This document shows, piece by piece, positions 6,513 to 12,774 of a stretch of DNA of 12,774 nt; position 1 is the stretch's first letter; each line of letters starts with the position of its first letter. The DNA is from Candidatus Dormiibacterota bacterium. Lineage in GTDB: Bacteria; Chloroflexota; Dormibacteria; Dormibacterales; Dormibacteraceae. The notes below the pieces were generated by a model. It was not told the DNA's origin. It made no database searches and saw only the letters and a program-made list of their open reading frames with translations. The translations under genes and the position numbers were made by a program. The stretch lies in contig CATPBF010000026.1 in NCBI GenBank assembly GCA_955652585.1, positions 1-12,774 of the forward strand, written 5' to 3'.

Positions 6513-8335
6513 CCTTCCTGGCGCCGGCTGCAGCCGCCCTTGCGCTTACCCTCCCGGTCATCGTCGCGCTGTACTTCCTGCGGATCCGCAGGCCGACGAG
6601 GGTAGTGCCCGCGCTCAACCTCTGGCCGGACGAGATCCGCGATCGACAGGCCAACATTCCTTGGCAGCGACTTCGATTCAGCTGGCTCCTGATGCTTCAG
6701 TTGCTTGCAGCAGCCGTGCTTGTGGCGGCCGCGGCGCAGCCGGCAGTTTCTGCGGGGACCAGCCTCGCCCGGCACTCGGTGGTTCTCCTCGACGTATCGG
6801 CGTCGATGCAGGCCCAGGATGTGCAGCCGTCCCGCCTGGACGAAGCCAAGCTGGAAGTCGGCGGACTCATCGACCAGCTAGGCCCGCAGGATCGGATGAC
6901 CCTGATCGCCCTGGGCTCCGTGCCGCGGGTGGTTGCGTCTGTGGCCGGCGACCCGGAGGCGCTCCACCGCGCCGTCAGCGACATGGGCGCACAAAACGGC
7001 GCGGCCGACCTCTCAGGCGGTCTGGCCCTGGCGGCGGGCCTTGTCAGGCCTGGCGACGACGCGCGAGCGTATCTGTTCAGCGACGGAATCGTCGGCCCCA
7101 TCCGCACCGACGTCGCCAGCAGCCTTCCGTTTCCGGTCGAGTACCACCGCGTCGGCGTATCCGGCGAAAACGTGGGCATGACCTCGCTCGTGGTCCGGAC
7201 CGGGGCCCAATCGCGTGCGGCCTACTTGCACATACAGAATTTCGGCCAGCAGTCGCGTTCGTTCAGCCTGGAGTGGCGCGCGGACAGCCGGTTGGTCGAC
7301 GTGCGCAAGCTGACGCTCGCAGGCGGCCAGGCTCAGGACCTGGTGCTGCCAGTGCCGTCCGACGCGACGGTCGTGTCCGCACACATAGACGCTGGCGACA
7401 TCTTCGCTCTCGACGACACCGTCAGCGCGGTCGCAAGCACGCCGCGAGCGTTTCGAGTACTGCTTGTAACCCCAGGCAATGTGTTCCTCCAACAGGCCTT
7501 GAGCTTGCGCACGGACATCCAGCTCGACGTGATCGCTCCCGCGGCCTACAAATCATCGGCGCCGTACGCGATGAGCATCTTCGATGGCTACGCGCCGCAG
7601 GCATTACCGGACGGGCCGTTCATCTTGATCAACCCGCCGGCCGGCAGCCCGCTCGCGGGGGGTACTCCGATCGGAATTGGACGCGTGCGGGCTCTCGATG
7701 CCGGAGACCCGCTGCTCACCAATGTCGATCTGCAGGACGTGCACATCGCCCGCAGCCAGGATCTTCGCGCCAGCAGATTCGGTCGCCCGCTCATCACCAG
7801 CCTGCAGACCCCGCTCGTGCTCGTGCGCGACGAACCCTTTCGACAGGTTCTGTTCGGCTTCGACCTGCACGAGTCCGACCTTCCCTTGCGGATCGCCTTT
7901 CCCATCCTTGTGCAGAACCTCAGCGAGTGGATCTTGCCTCCGAGCGTGCCGAGCCACAGCTTTCATCCCGATGAACCGGTCACGATCGTGCCGGAGACGG
8001 GTGCCACCTCGGTGGCGGTGTTGCGGCCGGACGGCAGCCGGCGCTCGCTCGCGGGCGGTTCGATCGCCACCTTCGGGGACACCGATCTGACAGGTTTGTA
8101 CACGGTCGAGCAGGTAGTGGCAGGGAAGGTCGACAGGTCGTGGTTCACAGTCAATCTCTTCTCCGAGCAGATCTCCCAGCTCAAACCGGCCGACCGCCTC
8201 ACGCTGCCTCCGGTCACCAGCACGACTGCGGTTCATTCGGCGCATCGGGGCCAGCTCGAGGTGTGGCCCTGGATCGCCCTGGCTGCGCTCGTTATCGTCG
8301 TCCTCGAGTGGCTGGCCTTTCATCGTGGGCTTTGA
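6509..8335 (+). CDS. BatA-like membrane VWA protein
   Basis: 608 residues starting at a GTG that overlaps the DUF58 stop. The N-terminus is of the aerotolerance-regulator type: helix at about 5-24, a short basic loop with LYFLRIRRP, a second helix at 57-78, then a VWA domain (about 90-210). A beta-rich CARDB-like segment follows (about 220-310), then an alpha/beta segment (315-475) resembling the amidotransferase-like region of related proteins, another beta segment (485-550), and a C-terminal helix (585-602). This topology places residues 80-583 outside the cytoplasm. The MIDAS has DVSAS (Asp95, Ser97, Ser99) and SDG (Asp192), but the position expected to hold Thr reads AAD (Ala166). VNLFSEQ (548-554) is a segment common to this family. 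It is the third gene of the MoxR-DUF58-VWA core and the likely membrane partner of the MoxR/DUF58 pair. The cargo or complex it serves is unknown. Confidence 0.9.
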   Translation: MTFLAPAAAALALTLPVIVALYFLRIRRPTRVVPALNLWPDEIRDRQANIPWQRLRFSWLLMLQLLAAAVLVAAAAQPAVSAGTSLARHSVVLLDVSASMQAQDVQPSRLDEAKLEVGGLIDQLGPQDRMTLIALGSVPRVVASVAGDPEALHRAVSDMGAQNGAADLSGGLALAAGLVRPGDDARAYLFSDGIVGPIRTDVASSLPFPVEYHRVGVSGENVGMTSLVVRTGAQSRAAYLHIQNFGQQSRSFSLEWRADSRLVDVRKLTLAGGQAQDLVLPVPSDATVVSAHIDAGDIFALDDTVSAVASTPRAFRVLLVTPGNVFLQQALSLRTDIQLDVIAPAAYKSSAPYAMSIFDGYAPQALPDGPFILINPPAGSPLAGGTPIGIGRVRALDAGDPLLTNVDLQDVHIARSQDLRASRFGRPLITSLQTPLVLVRDEPFRQVLFGFDLHESDLPLRIAFPILVQNLSEWILPPSVPSHSFHPDEPVTIVPETGATSVAVLRPDGSRRSLAGGSIATFGDTDLTGLYTVEQVVAGKVDRSWFTVNLFSEQISQLKPADRLTLPPVTSTTAVHSAHRGQLEVWPWIALAALVIVVLEWLAFHRGL

Positions 8336-10973
8336 TCTCACCCGTCCCCTTTTCCTGGGGGCGGGCGCTGTGGCGCTGGCGGCGATCATCATCGTCTGGC
8401 TGCGCCTCGCGCCACCGCTGGCGCCTCGCCGCGCACGTATCTCGCTCGGCCTCCGTGCTCTAATCGTCCTGCTCCTCTCTGGAGCCCTGGCGGGATTTGA
8501 GCTGCAGACCACGCCGTCCTCGCAGTCCTTGATCATCGTGGCCGACCGGTCGGCCAGCGTTCAAAGCGCGCAAGACACAGAGCTCGCCACTGTGCAGCAC
8601 ATCCTCGCGGCGCGCGGGGGTGACAATCGCGTCGGGGTCGTGAGCTTCGGCCGCGATCCTCAGGTCGAGGTGAATGCAAGCACCGACCCGCAGTTCAGCA
8701 CCTTCCAGGGTCAACCGAATGTCCACTACACCGACGTGGCCACCGCGCTCCAGCTGGCTGGGTCGCTCCTACCCGGCGATACGCGCCGGCACATCGTGCT
8801 GGCCAGCGATGGGAGGGCAAACCTCGGCGACGCCGTCGGCGAAGCGCGCCTCCTGCAGGCCGAGGGAGTGCGGGTCGATACCGTGGCGATCAATGTTCCG
8901 ATTGGCCCAGAAGTGCTGGTGGACCGTCTCGACGCCCCGCGCTCGCTGGTTTCCGGAGAGCGGGCCGACGTCAACGCAATCATCGTCAGCAACACGGACA
9001 CCGCGGCCACGGTGCGCTGGTATCTCGACCGGACCCTCATCAACACAGTGCAGCTACAGCTGAAAGCGGGGGAGACCACCCTCGCGCAAACGGTGGAGCC
9101 GGCCCAACCCGGCTTTCACTCGGTGCGCGTGGTCATCGATCCTGTCATCGATTCGTATGCGGAGAACAACCTCGGCGAGGCTTTGATTCAGGTCGTGGGA
9201 CCGCCTCGAGTTCTCCTGGTCGAGGACACGCCAGGCGGTACAGCCAGCCTCGAAGCGGCGCTGCGCTCGACCGGCATCCTCACGACGACAGTCGCCACAG
9301 CGCAGATTCCACGATCCTCGGCCGAGCTCGCGGCGTACTCGGCGGTCGTGCTCGTCAATGTGCCGGCGTCAAGTCTCGGCCAGGACGAGATGGTGCTCCT
9401 GCAGGCGGTCACGCGCGACCTCGGACTCGGCCTGGTCGTCATTGGCGGATCGGACAGCTATGGTCCCGGTGGCTACGCCGGCACGCCGTTGGAAACGGCG
9501 CTGCCGGTGCAGATCCTGCTGCCCCAGAACACGTTGAAGCCCCCGGTCGCTGTGATGCTGGTGTTGGAGAGCAGCGAGGGCCAGCAGGGCGACCAGGTCA
9601 TCCGCGGCGCGGCGGAGGCGGTCATCGACCAGCTCACGCCGCGGGATAGTGTCGGCGTCACCAATGGCGCCATGGGCAACATCGTGGTTCCGCTCTCTCC
9701 GCTGACCGACAAGGCGAAGATCAAAAAGCAGATCGAGGCGATGAACCTTGGCGATCCGCCGACCTACGTGCCAGATCTGAACGCTGCCGACAAGGAGCTG
9801 GCGAAGACTACGGCGTCCCTCAAGCACATCATCATGCTCGGCGACGGCGACGCTCTCGATGCCTACCAACCAGTCATCGAGACCATCCATGGACATGGCA
9901 TCACCGTCTCGACTGTGGCCGTTGGGTCCGACCCCAACGGCGCTGCCACCATGCAGGCCATCGCGGGTTGGGGGCATGGTCGCTTCTACCAGAGCAACAG
10001 CATCAAGGACGTGCCCCAGATCTTTCTCAAAGAGACGAATGAGGCGCTCAAGCCATGGGTGGTGGAAGGCCAGATCAACCCACGTTTGTCGTCGCTGGCC
10101 GACGTTTTGCCTGGGGTTCCGCTCGACTCATTTCCTGCCCTCACGGGCTATGTGGCGACCACGCCGCGTGCAGCCGCGGACGTCGTGCTCAAGAGCCCGC
10201 AAGGCGACCCTCTGCTCGCGACCTGGGAGTACGGCCTGGGTCGAGTGGTCGCGTGGACCAGCGACGCGCAGGGACGATGGACCGCGGACCTGCTGCGCTG
10301 GCCGTCGGCCAATCGGTTCTTCGGCGACCTGGTTCGATACAGCCTGCCGCAGTCGGCGGATCCCGCCCTGCAGGTCGAGACGCAGGTGCAGGGAGATCGC
10401 ACACACTTGCTGGTCACCGCGCCATCCTCTTCGGGTGAGGCGGTCAGCGTCAGCGCAGTGATGCCCGACCTCTCAGGAGCGACGCTGACTCTGTCGCCAA
10501 CCGGCCCAGGCCGGTTCGAGGGCGACCTTCGCACGGACCAGGTGGGGAGCTACCTACTGCACGTCACGGACTCTGTCGGCGGTGTGGCCAAGCACGCCAA
10601 CACGATCGGTCTGGTCGTGCCCTACTCGCCTGAGTACCGCAACCTTGGCACCGACACCGCGACCTTGAGCGCCATCGCTCGGGCGGGCGGCGGCGTGCTG
10701 CTGACCGACGTTTCGACCGCCTTCAATCTGACCGTGCCGCCGGTCCATGCGGTGCTGCCGATCAGCGAGCTCTTGCTGGTGATCGCCATCCTGCTGTTTC
10801 CGATCGACATCGCTTTGAGGCGGTTCGTGTTCAGCAGCGAGGACCTACCGGCGTGGCGTGCGGCGTTCGAGCGTGCGCCGTCGCCTGAGCTTCCCGCCGA
10901 GGCCACTGTGACCCGACTCAAAGAGCGCGTGTCTGGCGTTCGCACGGCCCGCAAAACGAAACCGCCGCCTTAG
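8325..10973 (+). CDS. Membrane protein with two VWA domains and an amidotransferase-like domain
   Basis: 882 residues. Two N-terminal helices (8-28, 42-58) and one C-terminal helix (810-830) leave most of the protein outside and a basic 50-residue tail inside. First VWA (68-190) has an intact MIDAS: DRSAS (Asp74, Ser76, Ser78), Thr136 and Asp162. Next is a beta segment (195-290), then a class I glutamine-amidotransferase-like fold (293-400) with GGSDSYGPGGY (374-384) and no Cys nucleophile, so probably non-catalytic. A second VWA (405-535) keeps the fold, but its first MIDAS motif reads ESSEG (415-419) instead of DxSxS; Thr480 and Asp507 remain. After it come a conserved linker with LTGYV and LATWEYGLGRVVAWTSDAQGRW (632-653) and a late beta domain (680-765). 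The GTG at 8325 overlaps the previous gene by 11 bases and is the first start in frame; no strong ribosome binding site is visible. This layout resembles known bacterial VWA/amidotransferase membrane proteins found near MoxR genes. It ends the plus-strand unit. Confidence 0.92.
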   Translation: MGFDLTRPLFLGAGAVALAAIIIVWLRLAPPLAPRRARISLGLRALIVLLLSGALAGFELQTTPSSQSLIIVADRSASVQSAQDTELATVQHILAARGGDNRVGVVSFGRDPQVEVNASTDPQFSTFQGQPNVHYTDVATALQLAGSLLPGDTRRHIVLASDGRANLGDAVGEARLLQAEGVRVDTVAINVPIGPEVLVDRLDAPRSLVSGERADVNAIIVSNTDTAATVRWYLDRTLINTVQLQLKAGETTLAQTVEPAQPGFHSVRVVIDPVIDSYAENNLGEALIQVVGPPRVLLVEDTPGGTASLEAALRSTGILTTTVATAQIPRSSAELAAYSAVVLVNVPASSLGQDEMVLLQAVTRDLGLGLVVIGGSDSYGPGGYAGTPLETALPVQILLPQNTLKPPVAVMLVLESSEGQQGDQVIRGAAEAVIDQLTPRDSVGVTNGAMGNIVVPLSPLTDKAKIKKQIEAMNLGDPPTYVPDLNAADKELAKTTASLKHIIMLGDGDALDAYQPVIETIHGHGITVSTVAVGSDPNGAATMQAIAGWGHGRFYQSNSIKDVPQIFLKETNEALKPWVVEGQINPRLSSLADVLPGVPLDSFPALTGYVATTPRAAADVVLKSPQGDPLLATWEYGLGRVVAWTSDAQGRWTADLLRWPSANRFFGDLVRYSLPQSADPALQVETQVQGDRTHLLVTAPSSSGEAVSVSAVMPDLSGATLTLSPTGPGRFEGDLRTDQVGSYLLHVTDSVGGVAKHANTIGLVVPYSPEYRNLGTDTATLSAIARAGGGVLLTDVSTAFNLTVPPVHAVLPISELLLVIAILLFPIDIALRRFVFSSEDLPAWRAAFERAPSPELPAEATVTRLKERVSGVRTARKTKPPP

Positions 10974-10996
10974 CCTCCGATGCTGGCGTGGCGCCG
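10974..10996. other. Convergent intergenic gap
   Basis: Only 23 bases separate the stops of the two clusters. A small GC-rich partial palindrome (gcgt...acgc around 10986-11002) is present, but there is no T-run, so no intrinsic terminator can be called on either strand. Confidence 0.6.
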
Positions 10997-11572
10997 CTAC
11001 GCGGTCTGCGCGGCCGGAGCGATGGCCACAACCGTCCAGCCGTTTTGCTGCCTGGGCGGTGGCAACAGGGTCTTGCAGTAGCGGCAGATGCGCCCCGTGT
11101 CGATGTCGATCGGGGCCCCGCAGATCGGGCACTCGGGGCGGACCTGGGCGGAAGTCAAAGCCCCCGCGGGCCGGCTAAAGGTCCAGTACTCGGAGAAGGG
11201 CATCACCGGCGGCATCTGGATCGCATCGGGGTTGTCGTCCTCCGCCATCGTGTACTGCATAGCGACGCACTGAAACAGGACGGTGATGTTGTCGCCGGCT
11301 TCGGTACGCTCAGCCGCCGCCACGCTGGACTGCCTGATGTCCAGGAGGTCGTAGTTGTGGACCGCGCCGCGCGAGTCCAGGCTCATGATGTCCGAGCGCA
11401 GATCGTCGTAGACGGAATCGGAAACGAGATCGCGCATGTCGGCGGGCTCTTTCGCCTGCAGCGCCGACTTGACGGCGAACAACGACTTACCGGCTTGCGC
11501 GAGAAATGCGTTGACGTCGAAATCAGGGTCGGCGGCCTGGATCTGACCGAGGCCGATGGCGGGGTCCGTCAA
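10997..11572 (-). CDS. Tim44-like domain protein with C-terminal zinc ribbon
   Basis: 191 residues from a TTG at 11572-11570 that overlaps the upstream SPFH stop as TTGA. The frame continues upstream to an ATG at 11644, but that stretch overlaps the SPFH zinc-ribbon codons by over 70 bases and has a low-complexity Arg-rich sequence, so it is less likely. Residues about 14-135 resemble a Tim44-like (NTF2-fold) domain: DPDFDVNAFLAQA (15-27), LVSDSVYDDL (49-58), and YWTFSRP (129-135). A four-cysteine zinc ribbon follows, CPIC (148-151) and CRYC (163-166). A short C-terminal tail, NGWTVVAIAPA, follows. No signal peptide or membrane helix is seen, so the protein is probably cytoplasmic, recruited to the membrane by partners. 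Bacterial Tim44-like proteins are poorly understood; a role with the SPFH protein is inferred from the overlap and shared zinc ribbon. Confidence 0.82.
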   Translation of the reverse strand: MTDPAIGLGQIQAADPDFDVNAFLAQAGKSLFAVKSALQAKEPADMRDLVSDSVYDDLRSDIMSLDSRGAVHNYDLLDIRQSSVAAAERTEAGDNITVLFQCVAMQYTMAEDDNPDAIQMPPVMPFSEYWTFSRPAGALTSAQVRPECPICGAPIDIDTGRICRYCKTLLPPPRQQNGWTVVAIAPAAQTA

Positions 11573-12522
11573 AGAGCTGCGTGTGGCTGCTCGGCGCCGC
11601 AACTCGGACAGAACTTCGCGCCCGCCGCGACCTGGGTCCCGCATTTGGGACAGGGCGCCGTCCGCGTCGCACCGGCCGCCGAGAATACCGCCCCGGCCAG
11701 GCCCATGCCCGCGATGACCGCCGGCGCGGAACCCTCGCCGCCCTTGGCGGCGCCCTCGCCGATGCCTTCGATCGCCTCACCCGCGGCGGCGCTCTGGAAG
11801 CTGCCGGCCAGCTTTGTGTACTGCACGTCGCGGCGGTACTTCTTGAGCGTCTCCTCATCCTCCGGCTTGATCGAGATGACGAAGTTGCCCATCCGGGCGA
11901 CGCTGATGCCATAGCCGTCGAGAACCTTCGCTGCGGCAGCGAGGACCTCCTGCTCGATCAGGGCGTTCTGGCTGGCGATGCCGAGAATCGGCCACCGCTC
12001 GTTGCTGATGTGCGTCACGACGTCGGTGCGAAAGACCTTGAGCAGCTGATCGCGCATCCAGTCGGTGATCTGGTCATTGCTCTGGAAGTTCTGTGTGCCC
12101 ACGAGGTTGACGATCAATCGGTCGGGGGCCACAACCTTGAGCGAATAGTCTCCGAACACGCGCAACCCGATCGCAAGGCCCGTCTCGGGATCGACCACGT
12201 TGTCGACCATGCCGCCGAAAGGCAGATTTGCGAATTCGCGGGTCGACACGAAATAGAGCTCGGTCTTGAAGTACTTGCCGCCGGTGGCGGCGTCGACCAG
12301 GTTGCCCAGGAACGGGATCTCACTGGAGTCCAGGGTGCTCACGCCCGGCTGGATCACCCCGTTGACCTTGCCGTCGCGGAAGAAGACAGCCAGCTCGTCC
12401 TGCTCGACTGTGAGCTGGGTGCGGTTGCGGATGTTGGTGTCAGGCCATTTGAAAACGATCGACTGCTTGTACGCGTCCGGGCGCACGATGAACTCGCGGC
12501 GGAGATTGCTGAAGATGCCCAT
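11569..12522 (-). CDS. SPFH/band-7 protein of YdjI ('virion core') type with C-terminal zinc ribbon
   Basis: 317 residues from the ATG at 12522; a TTG directly before it could add one residue. The body (about 20-235) matches the SPFH form found in YdjI-like proteins: SIVFKWPDTNIRNRTQLTV (21-39), then VEQDELAVFFRDGK and a central GLRVFGDYSLKV. A helical segment follows (TLKKYRRDVQY). Next is a Gly/Ala-rich linker with hydrophobic character (245-288), then a zinc ribbon with CPKC (291-294) and CPSC (305-308). There is no N-terminal membrane helix, so the protein is expected to be cytoplasmic and bound peripherally at the membrane. In Bacillus the YdjI protein acts with membrane partners and PspA in envelope stress; applying this here is analogy only. 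It lies 42 bases after the upstream gene and overlaps the Tim44-like gene by 4 bases. Confidence 0.92.
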   Translation of the reverse strand: MGIFSNLRREFIVRPDAYKQSIVFKWPDTNIRNRTQLTVEQDELAVFFRDGKVNGVIQPGVSTLDSSEIPFLGNLVDAATGGKYFKTELYFVSTREFANLPFGGMVDNVVDPETGLAIGLRVFGDYSLKVVAPDRLIVNLVGTQNFQSNDQITDWMRDQLLKVFRTDVVTHISNERWPILGIASQNALIEQEVLAAAAKVLDGYGISVARMGNFVISIKPEDEETLKKYRRDVQYTKLAGSFQSAAAGEAIEGIGEGAAKGGEGSAPAVIAGMGLAGAVFSAAGATRTAPCPKCGTQVAAGAKFCPSCGAEQPHAAL

Positions 12523-12564
12523 CAAGTGCCCACAGTACTCTGCGGAACCCTGGCCCGTACTTCC
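12523..12564 (-). other. Short intergenic spacer before the SPFH gene
   Basis: A 42-base gap between the Pro-rich gene and the SPFH gene. Only a weak GTGGG lies near the SPFH start. No promoter or terminator can be called; co-transcription is likely on distance alone. Confidence 0.5.
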
Positions 12565-12774
12565 TTAGGCTGGGTTGGGGGGAGGCGGCATTTCGGGCGG
12601 CGGCCCCGTCAAGGCGATCGCCGGAGGCTCCGCGGCAGGCGGCCCGCCCGCGGGCCACGGAATATCGGCCGGCGCGGCGGCCGGCGCCGTCGCCGGGACG
12701 ACAACCGGGCCGCGTACGAACAGCCACGGCGTGATCTTGGCAAGTGCGAATCCAAGTGCGACTGCCACCAGCCC
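12565..12774 (-). CDS. Short membrane-anchored proline-rich protein (possibly truncated at window edge)
   Basis: The frame is open from the window edge to the TAA at 12567-12565, 69 codons before the stop. A GTG at 12768 could start a complete 67-residue protein, or the gene may extend beyond the window. One hydrophobic segment (about the first 20 residues, VALGFALAKITPWLFV) is followed by a tail made mostly of Pro, Ala and Gly, ending PPPEMPPPPNPA. No domain was recognised. The tail looks like a flexible linker or binding segment. Its place 42 bases upstream of the SPFH gene suggests it could be, or be the end of, the membrane partner of the SPFH protein. Coding status rests on the continuous frame, the plausible helix and the compact spacing. 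Confidence 0.55.
   Translation of the reverse strand, partial: GLVAVALGFALAKITPWLFVRGPVVVPATAPAAAPADIPWPAGGPPAAEPPAIALTGPPPEMPPPPNPA

Noticed and set aside
6661..7974. Plus-strand frame of 437 codons inside the BatA-like gene
   Set aside because: Arg/Pro/Gly-rich translation in a shifted frame of a well-supported VWA gene.
7604..8536. Minus-strand open frame of 310 codons across the junction of the two VWA genes
   Set aside because: Arg-rich, no domain, antisense to both well-supported genes.
10974..11010. Possible bidirectional terminator between the convergent genes
   Set aside because: Only a 4-base-pair stem with no U-tract could be drawn by eye.
11573..11644. Longer start (ATG at 11644) for the Tim44-like gene
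   Set aside because: It would overlap the SPFH zinc-ribbon codons by over 70 bases and adds an Arg-rich stretch with no ribosome binding site; the TTG overlap is more consistent, though not proven.
12620..12700. GC-rich inverted-repeat-like stretches (ggcccgcccgcgggcc, cggccggcgc)
   Set aside because: They lie within the Pro/Ala-rich coding region and are explained by GCN/CCN/GGN codons; no T-run, so not called a terminator.

Overview
The window is GC-rich, almost wholly coding, and arranged as two convergent gene clusters that meet near position 10985. Nearly every plus-strand gene starts with GTG or ATG inside the stop codon of the gene before it. Protein types, GC richness and GTG use suggest a soil-type Chloroflexota or Dormibacterota-like bacterium. 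This is an inference from family resemblance; there is no rRNA or other marker gene to confirm it.

Plus strand, 2-10973: eight genes that look like one transcription unit. In order: the C-terminal part of a large beta-rich extracytoplasmic protein (cut by the window start); an ABC-2 type ATPase; its six-helix permease; a three-helix membrane protein with a long Ala/Gln-rich, probably external region and a Gly-Asn repeat linker; a MoxR-family AAA+ ATPase; a DUF58 protein with an intact MIDAS; a BatA-like membrane VWA protein; and an 882-residue membrane protein with two VWA domains flanking a glutamine-amidotransferase-like fold. The last four form the recognised MoxR-DUF58-VWA (Bat-like) core. 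The first four add an export or surface module that is not part of the textbook Bat operon. Six of the seven junctions overlap (five by 4 bases, one by 11) and the seventh has a 2-base gap, so translational coupling and fixed stoichiometry are likely.

Minus strand, 12774-10997: a short membrane-anchored Pro-rich protein (possibly cut by the window end), then an SPFH/band-7 protein of the YdjI ('virion core') type with a C-terminal zinc ribbon, then a Tim44-like-domain protein that also ends in a zinc ribbon. The last two overlap by 4 bases (TTGA) and are probably co-translated. They look like a small membrane-associated scaffold module, by analogy with the YdjG-YdjH-YdjI group of Bacillus.

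No tRNA, rRNA, CRISPR, insertion sequence or phage gene was seen. There is no gene-free stretch over 300 bases. No convincing promoter or intrinsic terminator could be identified. The most interesting aspects are the coupling of an ABC-2 exporter and a surface protein to a MoxR/VWA core, the graded loss of MIDAS residues across its VWA domains, and the twin zinc-ribbon SPFH/Tim44 pair opposite.
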